Origin: a virus
DNA: 42,407 nucleotides
Virus record (IMG/VR): IMGVR_UViG_3300025110_000032
Location: 1 to 42,407 of that record
Reading direction: 5' to 3' (one strand)
This document shows positions 15,025 to 22,575 of the stretch, piece after piece (the stretch's first letter is position 1; each line of letters opens with the position of its first letter). The notes below the pieces were generated by a model. It saw only the letters and a list, made by a program, of their open reading frames with translations. It was not told where the DNA came from and made no database searches. Position numbers and translations under genes: made by a program.

Positions 15025-15495
15025 TTACTGGCGAGGCTTTCTACTTCTAGGCTTCATTTGCTTCTGTAACGCCTCCATCTGGGGAAGACTCATCTGTGTC
15101 TGAGCTGGTTGCTGGATTGGAGAGGATGCTTCTTGTATACGTGCCTCTAGCTCTTTCATTTTTGCTACGTTCTGCCTGTTTAATTCTTCGTATGCTGGCG
15201 GCATTGGAGGCATCTGAGCAGGAGCTGGTGGCTGCTGAACAGGGATCTGTGCAGTTAACTGAGCAGCCATTGTTGTTAGTTCTGACTGAACTTGCTGAGC
15301 TACTAAAGGAGGAACTTTGTTAATGACATCTTGTACTTCAGTTCTAGAAATGTAATCAGGTAAAACCTTCTCAACTTTCTCTATCCTTCTAGCTAGTTCT
15401 GGATCTTGCGTTGATCCTTTAAGACCGATCGTGACGAATTGACCTGTTGCTAAGCCAACAACAACCGCTGCCGCACTGGCAATGAGTACTTCCAT
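15025..15495 (-). CDS. membrane-anchored protein with coiled coil and Pro/Gln-rich region
   Basis: 156 aa. The N-terminus is hydrophobic (MEVLIASAAAVVVGLATGQF) and would anchor it in the membrane. Then come a coiled-coil-like part (ELARRIEKVEKVLPDYIS), a Pro/Met/Gln-rich linker (PPAPAQMPPMPPAYEE) and a basic end (KPRSRKPRQ). It heads a three-gene minus unit running to 14726. TGCAAGACATAG just upstream (about 15500-15512) resembles the start of the recurring element. Function unknown, possibly envelope-related. Confidence 0.6.
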   Translation of the reverse strand: MEVLIASAAAVVVGLATGQFVTIGLKGSTQDPELARRIEKVEKVLPDYISRTEVQDVINKVPPLVAQQVQSELTTMAAQLTAQIPVQQPPAPAQMPPMPPAYEELNRQNVAKMKELEARIQEASSPIQQPAQTQMSLPQMEALQKQMKPRSRKPRQ

Positions 15496-15545
15496 AAACT
15501 ATGTCTTGCAGAATGTAATCTAATTGATACGCGCTCAAACTGCCA

Positions 15546-15878
15546 CTATTCGTCGTTTCCTAGGACAATCGCATCCATGTCTAGCTCAAAGTTGGTCGAA
15601 TCAATAATGTCCTGCAACGACTCTTCCTCTTCTTCACAGAAGGCTAAATCAGTATCATTATCTTCCATTATTCTTGACGGCAAGGAAGCTGTTCCTTCTG
15701 TAAATTTAAAAGCAAAACCAGCGTCCTTGCTAGCCATAAGAAAGACTTGCTTCTGTGTGAATCTCCCCTCCCAACAATCTAGTAATGCTGCGATCAAGTC
15801 TTCCCTCGAGTAGTCCCTGATCTCGATTGCAATCTTTTGAAGCAGGTATGCTTGCTCCATCGTTAGATCTGGGTTCAT
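15546..15878 (-). CDS. nblA: NblA-family phycobilisome degradation protein with C-terminal extension
   Basis: Residues 4-45 match NblA: LTMEQAYLLQK, then IRDYSREDLIAALL, close to the LxVEQxFxLQK...VRDISREDL pattern of cyanobacterial NblA. NblA adapts the Clp protease to phycobilisomes so that the antenna is broken down. The start at ATG 15876-15878 is chosen because AGGAG lies 9 nt upstream; a TTG at 15911 gives a longer version. At 110 aa it is nearly twice the usual NblA size, with an acidic C-terminal extension (AFCEEEEESLQDIID) of unknown purpose. Its first half overlaps an HNH gene in another frame. Phage NblA is known in some cyanophages. Confidence 0.75.
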   Translation of the reverse strand: MNPDLTMEQAYLLQKIAIEIRDYSREDLIAALLDCWEGRFTQKQVFLMASKDAGFAFKFTEGTASLPSRIMEDNDTDLAFCEEEEESLQDIIDSTNFELDMDAIVLGNDE

Positions 15879-16263
15879 AATGAATCGCTCCTGATAAACA
15901 CCATAGATCAAATAGATCGTTATTCAGAGGTGTAACCCATTCCTTAATTCTGTCTGCTTTTTCCGAGCAATAAAAAGTTTGCTCTTTATACCAGACCAAC
16001 CAATCACGTTGAGAACCTTTTGCTGAATTACATGGTAGACATGCTGGCACAAGATTAGTGCGTAGACTGCTACCACCAAAAGCTTTCGGTTTTAAATGAT
16101 CAATCGTTAAGTGAATTTTAGCCCCTTTACTATCTACCCCGTTTCCGCAATAAGCACAACAGCCCCATTCGTCTTTGATTGACTGTCTAAAACGTCTCAA
16201 AGCAGCACCTTTGGAGATCTCTACCAACCCGAAACGGTAGCTCTCCCAACGATCTGGTATCAA
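15730..16263 (-). CDS. HNH endonuclease
   Basis: Typical HNH domain: CAYC (Cys 36, 39), LTIDHLKPKAFGG (Asp 55, His 56), RTNLVPACLPCNSAKG (Asn 70, Cys 75 and 78, Asn 79). These make the zinc-bound beta-beta-alpha-metal nuclease. The domain is complete by about residue 115. The last 50 codons run through the nblA gene in a different frame, so the C-terminus is probably non-essential or recent. It may be a free-standing homing nuclease that landed before nblA. Confidence 0.8.
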   Translation of the reverse strand: MIPDRWESYRFGLVEISKGAALRRFRQSIKDEWGCCAYCGNGVDSKGAKIHLTIDHLKPKAFGGSSLRTNLVPACLPCNSAKGSQRDWLVWYKEQTFYCSEKADRIKEWVTPLNNDLFDLWCLSGAIHYEPRSNDGASIPASKDCNRDQGLLEGRLDRSITRLLGGEIHTEASLSYG

Positions 16264-16363
16264 GGAAAATATTCAGTTGATTCAACAATAACTAGTTTTA
16301 TACGTCTACTAATCGAGTTTAGATTTTAAAACACCTACAATTAAAAGTATCGCTCTAAATAGC

Positions 16364-16594
16364 ATGAAGGTTTTAAAGATCGTTGCTATCACTAGTATCG
16401 CCTTTAATATCTCAATTATTGGTGGAACTATTGGTGCATACTTTTACGTCAAGACACCAGCCGTTCAAGAAAAAATAAAGAAAGCATTAATCAAAAACTT
16501 AACGCCAAATATCGAAAGTCAAATTGGCAAAGCAATGCCAGTAATACCTGAGATTCCTGACTTTACTGGAGGGGTATCACCGCTTAAGTTCTAG
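16364..16594 (+). CDS. small membrane protein, cyanophage type, 76 aa
   Basis: N-terminal membrane helix (VLKIVAITSIAFNISIIGGTI) followed by an amphipathic basic part and a Pro/Ile tail (MPVIPEIPDF). From memory it resembles short proteins that precede a conserved proline-rich gene in marine T4-like cyanomyoviruses. It is followed by such a gene after 2 nt. Likely an envelope or virion-associated protein; exact role unknown. Confidence 0.6.
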   Translation: MKVLKIVAITSIAFNISIIGGTIGAYFYVKTPAVQEKIKKALIKNLTPNIESQIGKAMPVIPEIPDFTGGVSPLKF

Positions 16595-16596
16595 TC

Positions 16597-17382
16597 GTGT
16601 CTGAGATACGAGAGATAAAGCTTAGAGAAATTGACGTTCCTGAAATACCTAACTGGGCAATAAATGTACCGGAGAGCATTCCTGTCTTTTCGCCAATTAC
16701 TCAGCAGATTATTACAGGACAAATAGGTTTTCCTGTTATGGACGTTCCAGGCTGCGTAGAAGCCAGAGAGACGGCCAATAACGACAACCTAGTAATAGAT
16801 GCAGAGAATACAAATCTTTTAGTCTGTGATCCCGGTCAACAGCCATCGTTTAGTGCGATGAACTACAACCCTGACAGCACACCGCCAATCGGTAAGAACG
16901 TGATGCTGCCGCCCCCTCTAGATCAACCAAAGTCAGAGAGTAATCCAACTAATAGCAATACTTCTACCGGCGCTCCTGATCCATCTGGAGGACCACAATT
17001 ACCAGCACCTAGAACCCCCGAGCCATGTCCCCGCCCAGACGATCCTCCAGTAGGAAGTAAGGGGAAGTTTGGTACCGCTCGCGTTGAGTCCTATTACCGA
17101 GATGCTTCGGGAGAATGCAAAATAAAATGGACAGCAGAGAAGCCGCAGGACGTTGCTTTTACATATTTACCCCCACCGCCCGTCGCATTAACAACAGCAG
17201 CAATTGCAGCCACAGCAGTAACCAGTTCTGTGTTGATTAAGCCCCTATCGGATGCCTTGCTAAAGATCGTGAAACCCCTCACTAAAAAAGTAGTTAAAAA
17301 AGTGCTTAGTCGTCTAGGGAAGAAGCCCAAGGTGCTTTCCGTTCGTGAACGCCGATTAGAGCAGAAGGCTCTGAAGAAGTAG
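16597..17382 (+). CDS. proline-rich virion-associated protein, cyanophage type
   Basis: GTG start, 261 aa. It begins EIKLREIDVPEIPNW and has DVPGCVEAR and CDPGQQPSFSAMNYNPDS, patterns I recall in a gene conserved among marine T4-like cyanomyoviruses. A Pro/Ser/Asn-rich linker (about residues 105-150) separates it from a Cys-containing part (YYRDASGECKIKWTAEKP). The C-terminus holds a hydrophobic segment (LTTAAIAATAVTSSVL) and a very basic tail. Predicted to span or attach to the membrane. Function not established. Confidence 0.6.
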   Translation: MSEIREIKLREIDVPEIPNWAINVPESIPVFSPITQQIITGQIGFPVMDVPGCVEARETANNDNLVIDAENTNLLVCDPGQQPSFSAMNYNPDSTPPIGKNVMLPPPLDQPKSESNPTNSNTSTGAPDPSGGPQLPAPRTPEPCPRPDDPPVGSKGKFGTARVESYYRDASGECKIKWTAEKPQDVAFTYLPPPPVALTTAAIAATAVTSSVLIKPLSDALLKIVKPLTKKVVKKVLSRLGKKPKVLSVRERRLEQKALKK

Positions 17383-18109
17383 ATGCGTGTTGTTGTATCT
17401 CTGTATCTGGTTTGCTTGATTGGATTTGCTCTTGTCCTGTTATGGCTTCTCCTTTTTTGACATTGATTTTATGTGAATGATCTGGAACCGATGAAGGATA
17501 ATTAGCAACCTCAATATCCGAGCATACGGCAAAATATTGGGAATCTCTAGAATGAGATATCCCGCTCTGTTTCAGAGTTCCGCAGTGTTTGAGTCTTGAG
17601 ATTTCGTAGTCCAGTACCTTTAGATTCAGCTCTGCTTTACGAAGCGCAATCTCTGTACTGGCTGCTTCTTTGCACAGTCCTTGTAGCTTTGAATCTAAGG
17701 GCTTAGACCATTGAATTGTTAGACCATAGTTAAGTCCGTGATTATCTTTCTGCTGGGTTAATACATTTTTCTCGAATAAAATATTACCCGGATTATCTGG
17801 AGCACCGTCACCATCGATATCTCTCATGTCGTAGACAGGCTCTTTATACGATGTGACGTATGGTCTTTTAATGTTATGGCTTAGTCCTACATAGGGTGAC
17901 AATGTCATCGTTTCTGCTTGGCATACAACCCCGTTTTGACCAAACGTCGAGTTAATGAAATTTCCAGTCAACACTTGATATGCGTTCACAGTCGCTGACC
18001 CTGAACTGTTCGCGACAGGATTGGAAGTAGCAGACACGCCGCCTACATCTGCCAACGCATTTACAGGTAATAGGAATATACTGAGAAGCCCTGCGGCTAC
18101 TGACTGAAT
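17306..18109 (-). CDS. secreted protein, cyanophage type (start uncertain)
   Basis: After a signal peptide (QSVAAGLLSIFLLPVNALA) the mature part begins DVGGVSATSNPVANSSGS. It includes a Ca-site-like DIDGDGAPDNPG and a Cys-containing helical part (LCKEAASTEIALRKAELN, ISRLKHCGTLKQSGIS). I recall close relatives in marine T4-like cyanomyoviruses. No ATG, GTG or TTG fits the signal peptide; the nearest is ATT at 18107-18109, giving a 13-nt overlap with the upstream gene. The open frame continues to ATG 18268, but that would overlap the upstream gene by 172 nt. Export implies action in the periplasm or in the virion. Confidence 0.6.
   Translation of the reverse strand: MQSVAAGLLSIFLLPVNALADVGGVSATSNPVANSSGSATVNAYQVLTGNFINSTFGQNGVVCQAETMTLSPYVGLSHNIKRPYVTSYKEPVYDMRDIDGDGAPDNPGNILFEKNVLTQQKDNHGLNYGLTIQWSKPLDSKLQGLCKEAASTEIALRKAELNLKVLDYEISRLKHCGTLKQSGISHSRDSQYFAVCSDIEVANYPSSVPDHSHKINVKKGEAITGQEQIQSSKPDTEIQQHASTSSEPSALIGVHERKAPWASSLDD
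17383..17460 (+). CDS. 25-aa hydrophobic mini-protein
   Basis: ATG directly follows the stop of the previous gene. The product is one transmembrane helix (VSLYLVCLIGFALVLLWLLL). It lies entirely antisense to the 3' end of the gene at 17306-18109. Tight coupling argues for expression; size makes it tentative. Confidence 0.3.
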   Translation: MRVVVSLYLVCLIGFALVLLWLLLF

Positions 18110-18537
18110 ACGCTGCTTGAAACTATCGTGGTTTCTATTTCTTGTGACCTCGTGATGGTTGTGCGGTTCCGAAGTCCTGGTCCTTGATATGAACTCGTGT
18201 AAGTAAAGGTTCCGCCCGGTGTTGTTAGTGACCAATTTGGTGCCGTATCTAGATCTAAGCCTGTCCATGTGGACGTACCACCTGAAGTCGTCGTATGACT
18301 AATTGTAGTTAAACCCGTGGGATTAATGTGACCAGTACTTGGCTTAATACCTGTCCCTGAAACAGAGTGAACAAATCCAGAATTATAATCTTCTGAAACG
18401 ATCACCTCCGATATCACTTGGCGTTGAGTGGTCGTGCTATCTAATTTTCCAGATGTATAATTTGGGACCACAGGCACACTATGACTAGGATCTGCCCAGC
18501 TAAGCAATAGAAATATTAAACCAACTAAACGTCTCAC
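18097..18537 (-). CDS. secreted protein, cyanophage type, 146 aa
   Basis: Signal peptide at the N-terminus (MRRLVGLIFLLLSWADPSHS), then a Thr/Ser-rich beta sequence: VPVVPNYTSG, DYNSGFVHSVSGTGI, STWTGLDLDTAPNW, SSYQGPGLRNRTTI. I recall this pattern from a family conserved next to the two neighbouring secreted genes in marine T4-like cyanomyoviruses. It is 1 nt downstream of the gene at 18539. Role unknown; possibly decorates the virion or acts at the cell surface. Confidence 0.65.
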   Translation of the reverse strand: MRRLVGLIFLLLSWADPSHSVPVVPNYTSGKLDSTTTQRQVISEVIVSEDYNSGFVHSVSGTGIKPSTGHINPTGLTTISHTTTSGGTSTWTGLDLDTAPNWSLTTPGGTFTYTSSYQGPGLRNRTTITRSQEIETTIVSSSVFSQ

Positions 18538-18538
18538 C

Positions 18539-19063
18539 CTAACGTATTGTCAGCTCTTGAACGTGTTGAGCAATCGCAGTAGTACCCGCTCCACCACCTA
18601 CGATCGCTGTTGTACCCCCACCTACGCTGGTCAAAGTTCCAGCCAACGTAGATTTAGTTCCACCAGCAAAAGTCGTAGTCTGACCATATGAAGGAATTGA
18701 CTGCACCTGCCCAGTCGTTGTGCTTACCGTTGACCCTGCATTCAAGGTAGCTATAGGGTCACCCTGCAAATATGAATTACTAAAACTGAAACTTTGTCCG
18801 GCGGTGTGTATTCCATAATTTCCCATAATTCCTGTCGGTGCAGCAGTTGCGGAACCAACAGTTAGTCCTGAGAAGGTATCGTTATTTCCTGAACCCACTG
18901 TAATATTACTTCCACTTACGGATATCGTTGACGGCACCCGTGTCGCAACTGAACTAGCCCCATCCACAGTTAATTGAATACTCGATTGAATCCGATGATG
19001 AACTTCGGAATTAGCCGGTCCACATATCGACAACAACCCAACTAAAACAGCGAACCGTTTCAT
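18539..19063 (-). CDS. secreted Gly/Ser/Thr-rich protein, cyanophage type, 174 aa
   Basis: Signal peptide (MKRFAVLVGLLSICGPANS) followed by a beta-rich, low-complexity mature part (SIQLTVDGASSVATRVPSTI; TFAGGTKSTLAGTLTSVGGG). It heads the three-gene secreted cluster on the minus strand, with the next gene starting 1 nt after its stop. The same order of three secreted genes occurs, as I recall, in marine T4-like cyanophages. Function unknown. Confidence 0.65.
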   Translation of the reverse strand: MKRFAVLVGLLSICGPANSEVHHRIQSSIQLTVDGASSVATRVPSTISVSGSNITVGSGNNDTFSGLTVGSATAAPTGIMGNYGIHTAGQSFSFSNSYLQGDPIATLNAGSTVSTTTGQVQSIPSYGQTTTFAGGTKSTLAGTLTSVGGGTTAIVGGGAGTTAIAQHVQELTIR

Positions 19064-19118
19064 TACTTAAATACAACTCTCCCCTACACTTTAGAGAAAA
19101 ATATTTATCGAAAAATTT

Positions 19119-19328
19119 TTAGAGGTACGCTTTACTGATGTTAGTAGCAAATCCTACAACTGTGGTTCCAGCAGCAATAACAGCAGCAGCTCCAATTACC
19201 CACTTCTCTACGACCTTTAATCTCTCTCGAAGGTCTGCTTGCTTCTCCTCTAGACGCTCTATTTTTAGCTGCATCACTGTGATTTTGACCTCTTGTGAAG
19301 CATCAAGATTTAAACCAGAATCAGACAT
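19119..19328 (-). CDS. XhlA-like coiled-coil plus membrane-helix protein, 69 aa
   Basis: An N-terminal coiled coil (KITVMQLKIERLEEKQADLR) followed by one membrane helix (WVIGAAAVIAAGTTVVGFAT) near the C-terminus. This layout is that of XhlA/haemolysin-type phage proteins that work with holins. The gene overlaps the upstream gene by 8 nt. A lysis role is plausible, but no endolysin is seen in this window. Confidence 0.5.
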   Translation of the reverse strand: MSDSGLNLDASQEVKITVMQLKIERLEEKQADLRERLKVVEKWVIGAAAVIAAGTTVVGFATNISKAYL

Positions 19329-19800
19329 TATTTTCTTTAGTTGGCTTCTCTGATTTTACGAGTTCACCGCCAACGATGTGGATAGGTGTCTGCACACGAA
19401 TAACTTGTTCGTTACTGTTTTGCATGGCGAGGATTTTTAACAGTTTCTCTTCTGTTAAGCCTCCTCCACCGCCGTTATTCTTCTTCTGATTAGCAGCCTG
19501 AATGCCGAATCCAGCTAAAATCGAGCCCAGGAGCGAGGCCGGAAAAGTTGGATCAATATTTCCTTGCTCTGGGATTGGGATAATTGTCTGACCAAACGTC
19601 AACTTTTCAGGTAGACGAACGTAGGATAATGTCAACATGGTCATCGACCACCCAAGCACTAAGCATTTTATTGAGGCTGCCAAAAGATCATGCCATAGTG
19701 GCTCGTCTGCTTCTTCCTGTTTTCTCTTCTTAGCTTTAGCAGCTTCTGCCTTTTTCTTTTCTTTCTCAGATAGTTCCTTCTTTTCTTCGACTTCGGCCAT
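19321..19800 (-). CDS. membrane protein with charged N-terminus, 159 aa
   Basis: The first 35 residues are almost all Glu/Lys/Ala (EEKKELSEKEKKKAEAAKAK). Two hydrophobic segments follow (AASIKCLVLGWSMTMLTLSY; FPASLLGSILAGFGIQAA), then a Gly-rich hinge and a helical end. Two membrane spans and position next to an XhlA-like gene make a holin-type or envelope role possible. The family is not recognised. Its start is divergent from the excisionase-like gene across a region with the recurring DNA element. Confidence 0.5.
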   Translation of the reverse strand: MAEVEEKKELSEKEKKKAEAAKAKKRKQEEADEPLWHDLLAASIKCLVLGWSMTMLTLSYVRLPEKLTFGQTIIPIPEQGNIDPTFPASLLGSILAGFGIQAANQKKNNGGGGGLTEEKLLKILAMQNSNEQVIRVQTPIHIVGGELVKSEKPTKENNV

Positions 19801-19843
19801 TTTCAGTTTGCAAGATACTTATATATTAAGAAAGTTGCATTAT

Positions 19844-19863
19844 GCAAGATAAAGCATACACTA
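19844..19863 (+). promoter_or_regulatory. copy C of the recurring element, before the excisionase-like gene
   Basis: GCAAGATAAAGCATACACTA, followed by TAGATA and a ribosome-site-like AAGAGG. It overlaps the perfect palindrome TTGCATTATGCAA (19835-19847). A shorter relative, TTTGCAAGATAC, lies at 19807-19818. The gene start is 22 nt downstream. Confidence 0.55.
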
Positions 19864-19885
19864 GATAGACCAAGAGGTCGATTCA

Positions 19886-20122
19886 ATGGCAGAAGCTTGG
19901 ATAAGTAAAACGCAAGTATGCAAACATTTCGGAATTTCCGCGAAAACTCTAGAAAGGCGGTTTTACCCGATTGCATCCAAGGGAACTCATTACATCACGA
20001 AAGACCCTTTAAATGATGATTCTCAAAAGATCTGGAAATTATCAGAGGTTGAGCGTTTAGTTCGTCAATCGAGTGGCTCATTGCAAAGGCGCTTAGCTAA
20101 AAAGCAAGCGGCGGCAAGATGA
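19886..20122 (+). CDS. excisionase-like / MerR-type HTH protein, 78 aa
   Basis: Winged-helix DNA-binding start: AWISKTQVCKHFGISAKTLE, then a basic recognition part (RRFYPIASKGTHYITKDP) and KIWKLSEVERLVR. This resembles Xis/AlpA-like or MerR-like phage regulators that take part in excision or control. Position near the integrase supports an excision or regulatory role. The C-terminus is basic (LQRRLAKKQAAAR). A small gene overlaps its stop (ATGA). Confidence 0.6.
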   Translation: MAEAWISKTQVCKHFGISAKTLERRFYPIASKGTHYITKDPLNDDSQKIWKLSEVERLVRQSSGSLQRRLAKKQAAAR

Positions 20123-20286
20123 CCAGCTCTAACTTCGAGGATCACAAGCCAAACAAAAAACGCAAGAGGCAATTCTCGAAATCTGGAATCCCGCTTCACC
20201 AATTAGATGACATTCAATACATGGAATTTGCAATGGAATTCCCAGACGAGATCGTAGACCCAGAGGATGACAATGGAACTGCATGA
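20119..20286 (+). CDS. hypothetical protein, 55 aa
   Basis: ATG overlaps the TGA of the excisionase-like gene, so translation is probably coupled. It begins with a basic stretch (HKPNKKRKRQFSKSG) and ends acidic (FPDEIVDPEDDNGTA). No family recognised; it overlaps the next frame by 20 nt. Confidence 0.45.
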   Translation: MTSSNFEDHKPNKKRKRQFSKSGIPLHQLDDIQYMEFAMEFPDEIVDPEDDNGTA

Positions 20287-20512
20287 AGAATTTAGATTCT
20301 GGTCATTAATAAAAAAGGCCGAGAATATTAAAACCTTAATCAGAGATCAGCAGAATCCTTTGTTGAAGTTCCTCCTGAAGCTGTTTTACTACCGATCTTT
20401 TATGAATATTTGCCAAGCGATTCAAGATTGTTTCTGGTGTGGAGAGGAAGTAGCAGTATCCAAGCTTGATCAATTGCCCTCATTTATTCGCAGGGATTAT
20501 TTCTTTCATTAA
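20267..20512 (+). CDS. hypothetical protein, 81 aa
   Basis: ATG at 20267 (alternative ATG 20273). Helical, basic N-terminal half (FWSLIKKAENIKTLIRDQQN) and an aromatic middle (LLKLFYYRSFMNI). A Cys-containing CFWCGEE could be part of a metal site but lacks a second pair. Family not recognised. It belongs to the short plus-strand run begun by the excisionase-like gene. Confidence 0.45.
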   Translation: MTMELHEEFRFWSLIKKAENIKTLIRDQQNPLLKFLLKLFYYRSFMNICQAIQDCFWCGEEVAVSKLDQLPSFIRRDYFFH

Positions 20513-20521
20513 TTATTTGCA

Positions 20522-20767
20522 ATGCCAAACCACGAAATTAAATTCATCATCAAAGATGGAATTGTCACAGAAGAAGTTCTTGGAGCGTCTGGACATATTT
20601 GCCAACGAATCACTCAACCAATCGAAGAGGCATTGGGAGAAGTCGTGAACCGAAAGCACAATGCTGCTTATTTCATCACTGATTCGAATCCGAATGAAGA
20701 GAGGATTCAATTACTAGAAGAGGAAGACTGGAGAGGTTGCTGCGGAACCTTTAATTGTGCTCTTTAA
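20522..20767 (+). CDS. DUF2997-like small protein, 81 aa
   Basis: The pattern IKFIIKDGIVTEEVLGASGH, then ICQRITQPIEEALGEV, matches the DUF2997 family of cyanobacteria and plastid-related phages (dG-x-V-x-EV-x-G-x-x-G, then C-x-x-x-T-x-x-x-E-x-x-LG). It is small and likely a compact alpha/beta fold. The function of DUF2997 is unknown. It converges on the gene at 20764, overlapping by 4 nt. Confidence 0.5.
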   Translation: MPNHEIKFIIKDGIVTEEVLGASGHICQRITQPIEEALGEVVNRKHNAAYFITDSNPNEERIQLLEEEDWRGCCGTFNCAL

Positions 20768-20949
20768 GGAAGCTGCAATTTCACTTCAACTGTTCTGGAT
20801 TCATGGTCAATTTCTCCATGAGAAAGTGATTCGATTTTGATACCTAATGTGTTCAACGCCTTGAGATAAGTTTTCACCTCTCCCTCGAATTTAATCACAT
20901 CTAGTTGTTCGTACATCTCATTTACCACGAGATCTTGCATTTGCCGCAT
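20764..20949 (-). CDS. hypothetical protein, 61 aa
   Basis: Small alpha/beta protein (YEQLDVIKFEGEVKTYLKAL; GIKIESLSHGEIDH). It runs convergent to the DUF2997-like gene. No domain recognised. About 105 nt of gene-free sequence separates it from the integrase stop. Confidence 0.45.
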   Translation of the reverse strand: MRQMQDLVVNEMYEQLDVIKFEGEVKTYLKALNTLGIKIESLSHGEIDHESRTVEVKLQLP

Positions 20950-21054
20950 TGGTTTGCTTTTCGTAATGCTTTGAGCAGATTAGCGTCAGTTCGTGACAAT
21001 ATGAGCATTTTTAACACCATCTATGGTGTATACCCTGAATTTGAGTAAATATAC

Positions 21055-22392
21055 TTAGGCTGCATACGGGTGTTGATGGTTTCTGATCATCGCCTTTTTC
21101 TCATCTTCTTTATCTAGCCAAAGCAGATATTCTTGCTTGTGAACAGCTAAGCCATGCCCCATCGCTTCAGCGCATTCTTCGATTGTCTTCAATCTCTTAA
21201 AGGCTGGATCAGTATGCATAAAGACTGCCCATGTATGTCGAAGGTCGTATGGTCGAACCTCTATTTTCTTCCTTGACCTTTTGACTGGAGATTTAACTAG
21301 TAGTGGAGGCATTGAGCGTTCTGCTCTCCCTTTCTTTCCGTAAGAGGTAGGTCCAGTTTTTCCAAATCTTCCTTTCAGTGTTCCGTATCTAATGTTTTGA
21401 TGTTTTATTCCTAAAGTGTTGCGAGTTAAATATTCCCCTAGCTCGTCGTTGTTATCCCCTATCCCATCAAAATAAATATCCTCATCATCAATCGAATAAG
21501 TTCGAGTGAGTGGATTTGCAATGCTTTTGATACGTGGCTTTCTTTTCCAGCGTAAATAAAACTGATGCTCATCAAAATTTTTAAATAATCCATATCTCTC
21601 ATCCCACTCAGCAAATGCAGGCCAGACTATTCGATCTACGTTTGACTTAGTAAGTCGCCTCGGTACCTCAATAAAAAGATTTCCCAGCTTTTTGATGTAC
21701 CACAGTTCATGATTTCTAAGGCCGTAACACATCATCATTGCAATAGCCCAGCACTGCCATGGAAACTCTTTGTAGTGCTTGTCTAAATATTTTTCTGCTT
21801 CCTCTCTCGAAACGATTCCTCGAACTTGTCTCAAATCTTGCTTATCTAAATTCCTAGTCAATTCTTTACGTTGTTCTGCATGAAGATCTCGAATTGCTCG
21901 ATACTGTTCATCTGTAAACCAAGCAGGATTTCCATAGAACTTTTGAAGTTGTCTAATAAATTCCAATCGGGTCTGGAAAGGTTTTGTTCCACATTGTTTT
22001 TCTTTTAACCATTCTTTAATTGCTTTATGAGATTGTTTGATTTGTTTTTCTTTTAATTGTTTTAATAAAGAAAAATAATTTTTATTCGTAGATCCTTTAT
22101 TTCTCTTTTGTAAAAATCCTTTAATTGCTGCTTCGTCTTTTTGCCAAATATTAAGTTCTTCTTCTTGAATATCATCATCACTCCAAACACCTTGATCAAT
22201 AATTTTGATTTTGTTGCAAACCCATTCACAATCTTGATCGCTATCTATCCTTCTTGGTTTGAGCGAAATTCTTGTGTTTCGATTTCTATTATCTCTCACA
22301 TAAATATATTTACTGTCTCCACGAGTAAGCATGCTCCAGCGGTAATTGCATTCCTCTAAAAAAGCAATGTACTTTTTGATGGGTAAATTCAT
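21055..22392 (-). CDS. int: tyrosine-type site-specific integrase
   Basis: 445 aa with the catalytic set of tyrosine recombinases: Arg 226 in CYGLRNHEL, then YDLRHTW (Arg 385, with Tyr at the usual first His), MGHG (His 413) and the nucleophile in EYL (Tyr 422). The N-terminal part contains the arm-binding and core-binding domains (long basic helices). It sits right next to the att site with its start 7 nt from the first arm-type repeat. It integrates the phage into a host tRNA-Met gene and removes it with help from an excisionase. Confidence 0.92.
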   Translation of the reverse strand: MNLPIKKYIAFLEECNYRWSMLTRGDSKYIYVRDNRNRNTRISLKPRRIDSDQDCEWVCNKIKIIDQGVWSDDDIQEEELNIWQKDEAAIKGFLQKRNKGSTNKNYFSLLKQLKEKQIKQSHKAIKEWLKEKQCGTKPFQTRLEFIRQLQKFYGNPAWFTDEQYRAIRDLHAEQRKELTRNLDKQDLRQVRGIVSREEAEKYLDKHYKEFPWQCWAIAMMMCYGLRNHELWYIKKLGNLFIEVPRRLTKSNVDRIVWPAFAEWDERYGLFKNFDEHQFYLRWKRKPRIKSIANPLTRTYSIDDEDIYFDGIGDNNDELGEYLTRNTLGIKHQNIRYGTLKGRFGKTGPTSYGKKGRAERSMPPLLVKSPVKRSRKKIEVRPYDLRHTWAVFMHTDPAFKRLKTIEECAEAMGHGLAVHKQEYLLWLDKEDEKKAMIRNHQHPYAA

Positions 22393-22575
22393 ATCACGCG
22401 GCCCAGTTTTAGAGAATGAGCCCTACGGACTGGGCCAAAATCTGGGCAATTAGTGGGCCAACGGCCCAGTTTCTTGCAAAAAGTGGGCCAAAAAAGTCCC
22501 ATCAAGTACGACCTGAACTCATGAAGGCTTTGATCCATTTACATAAAATATTCCTTCAGATCCCTTTATAGCACT

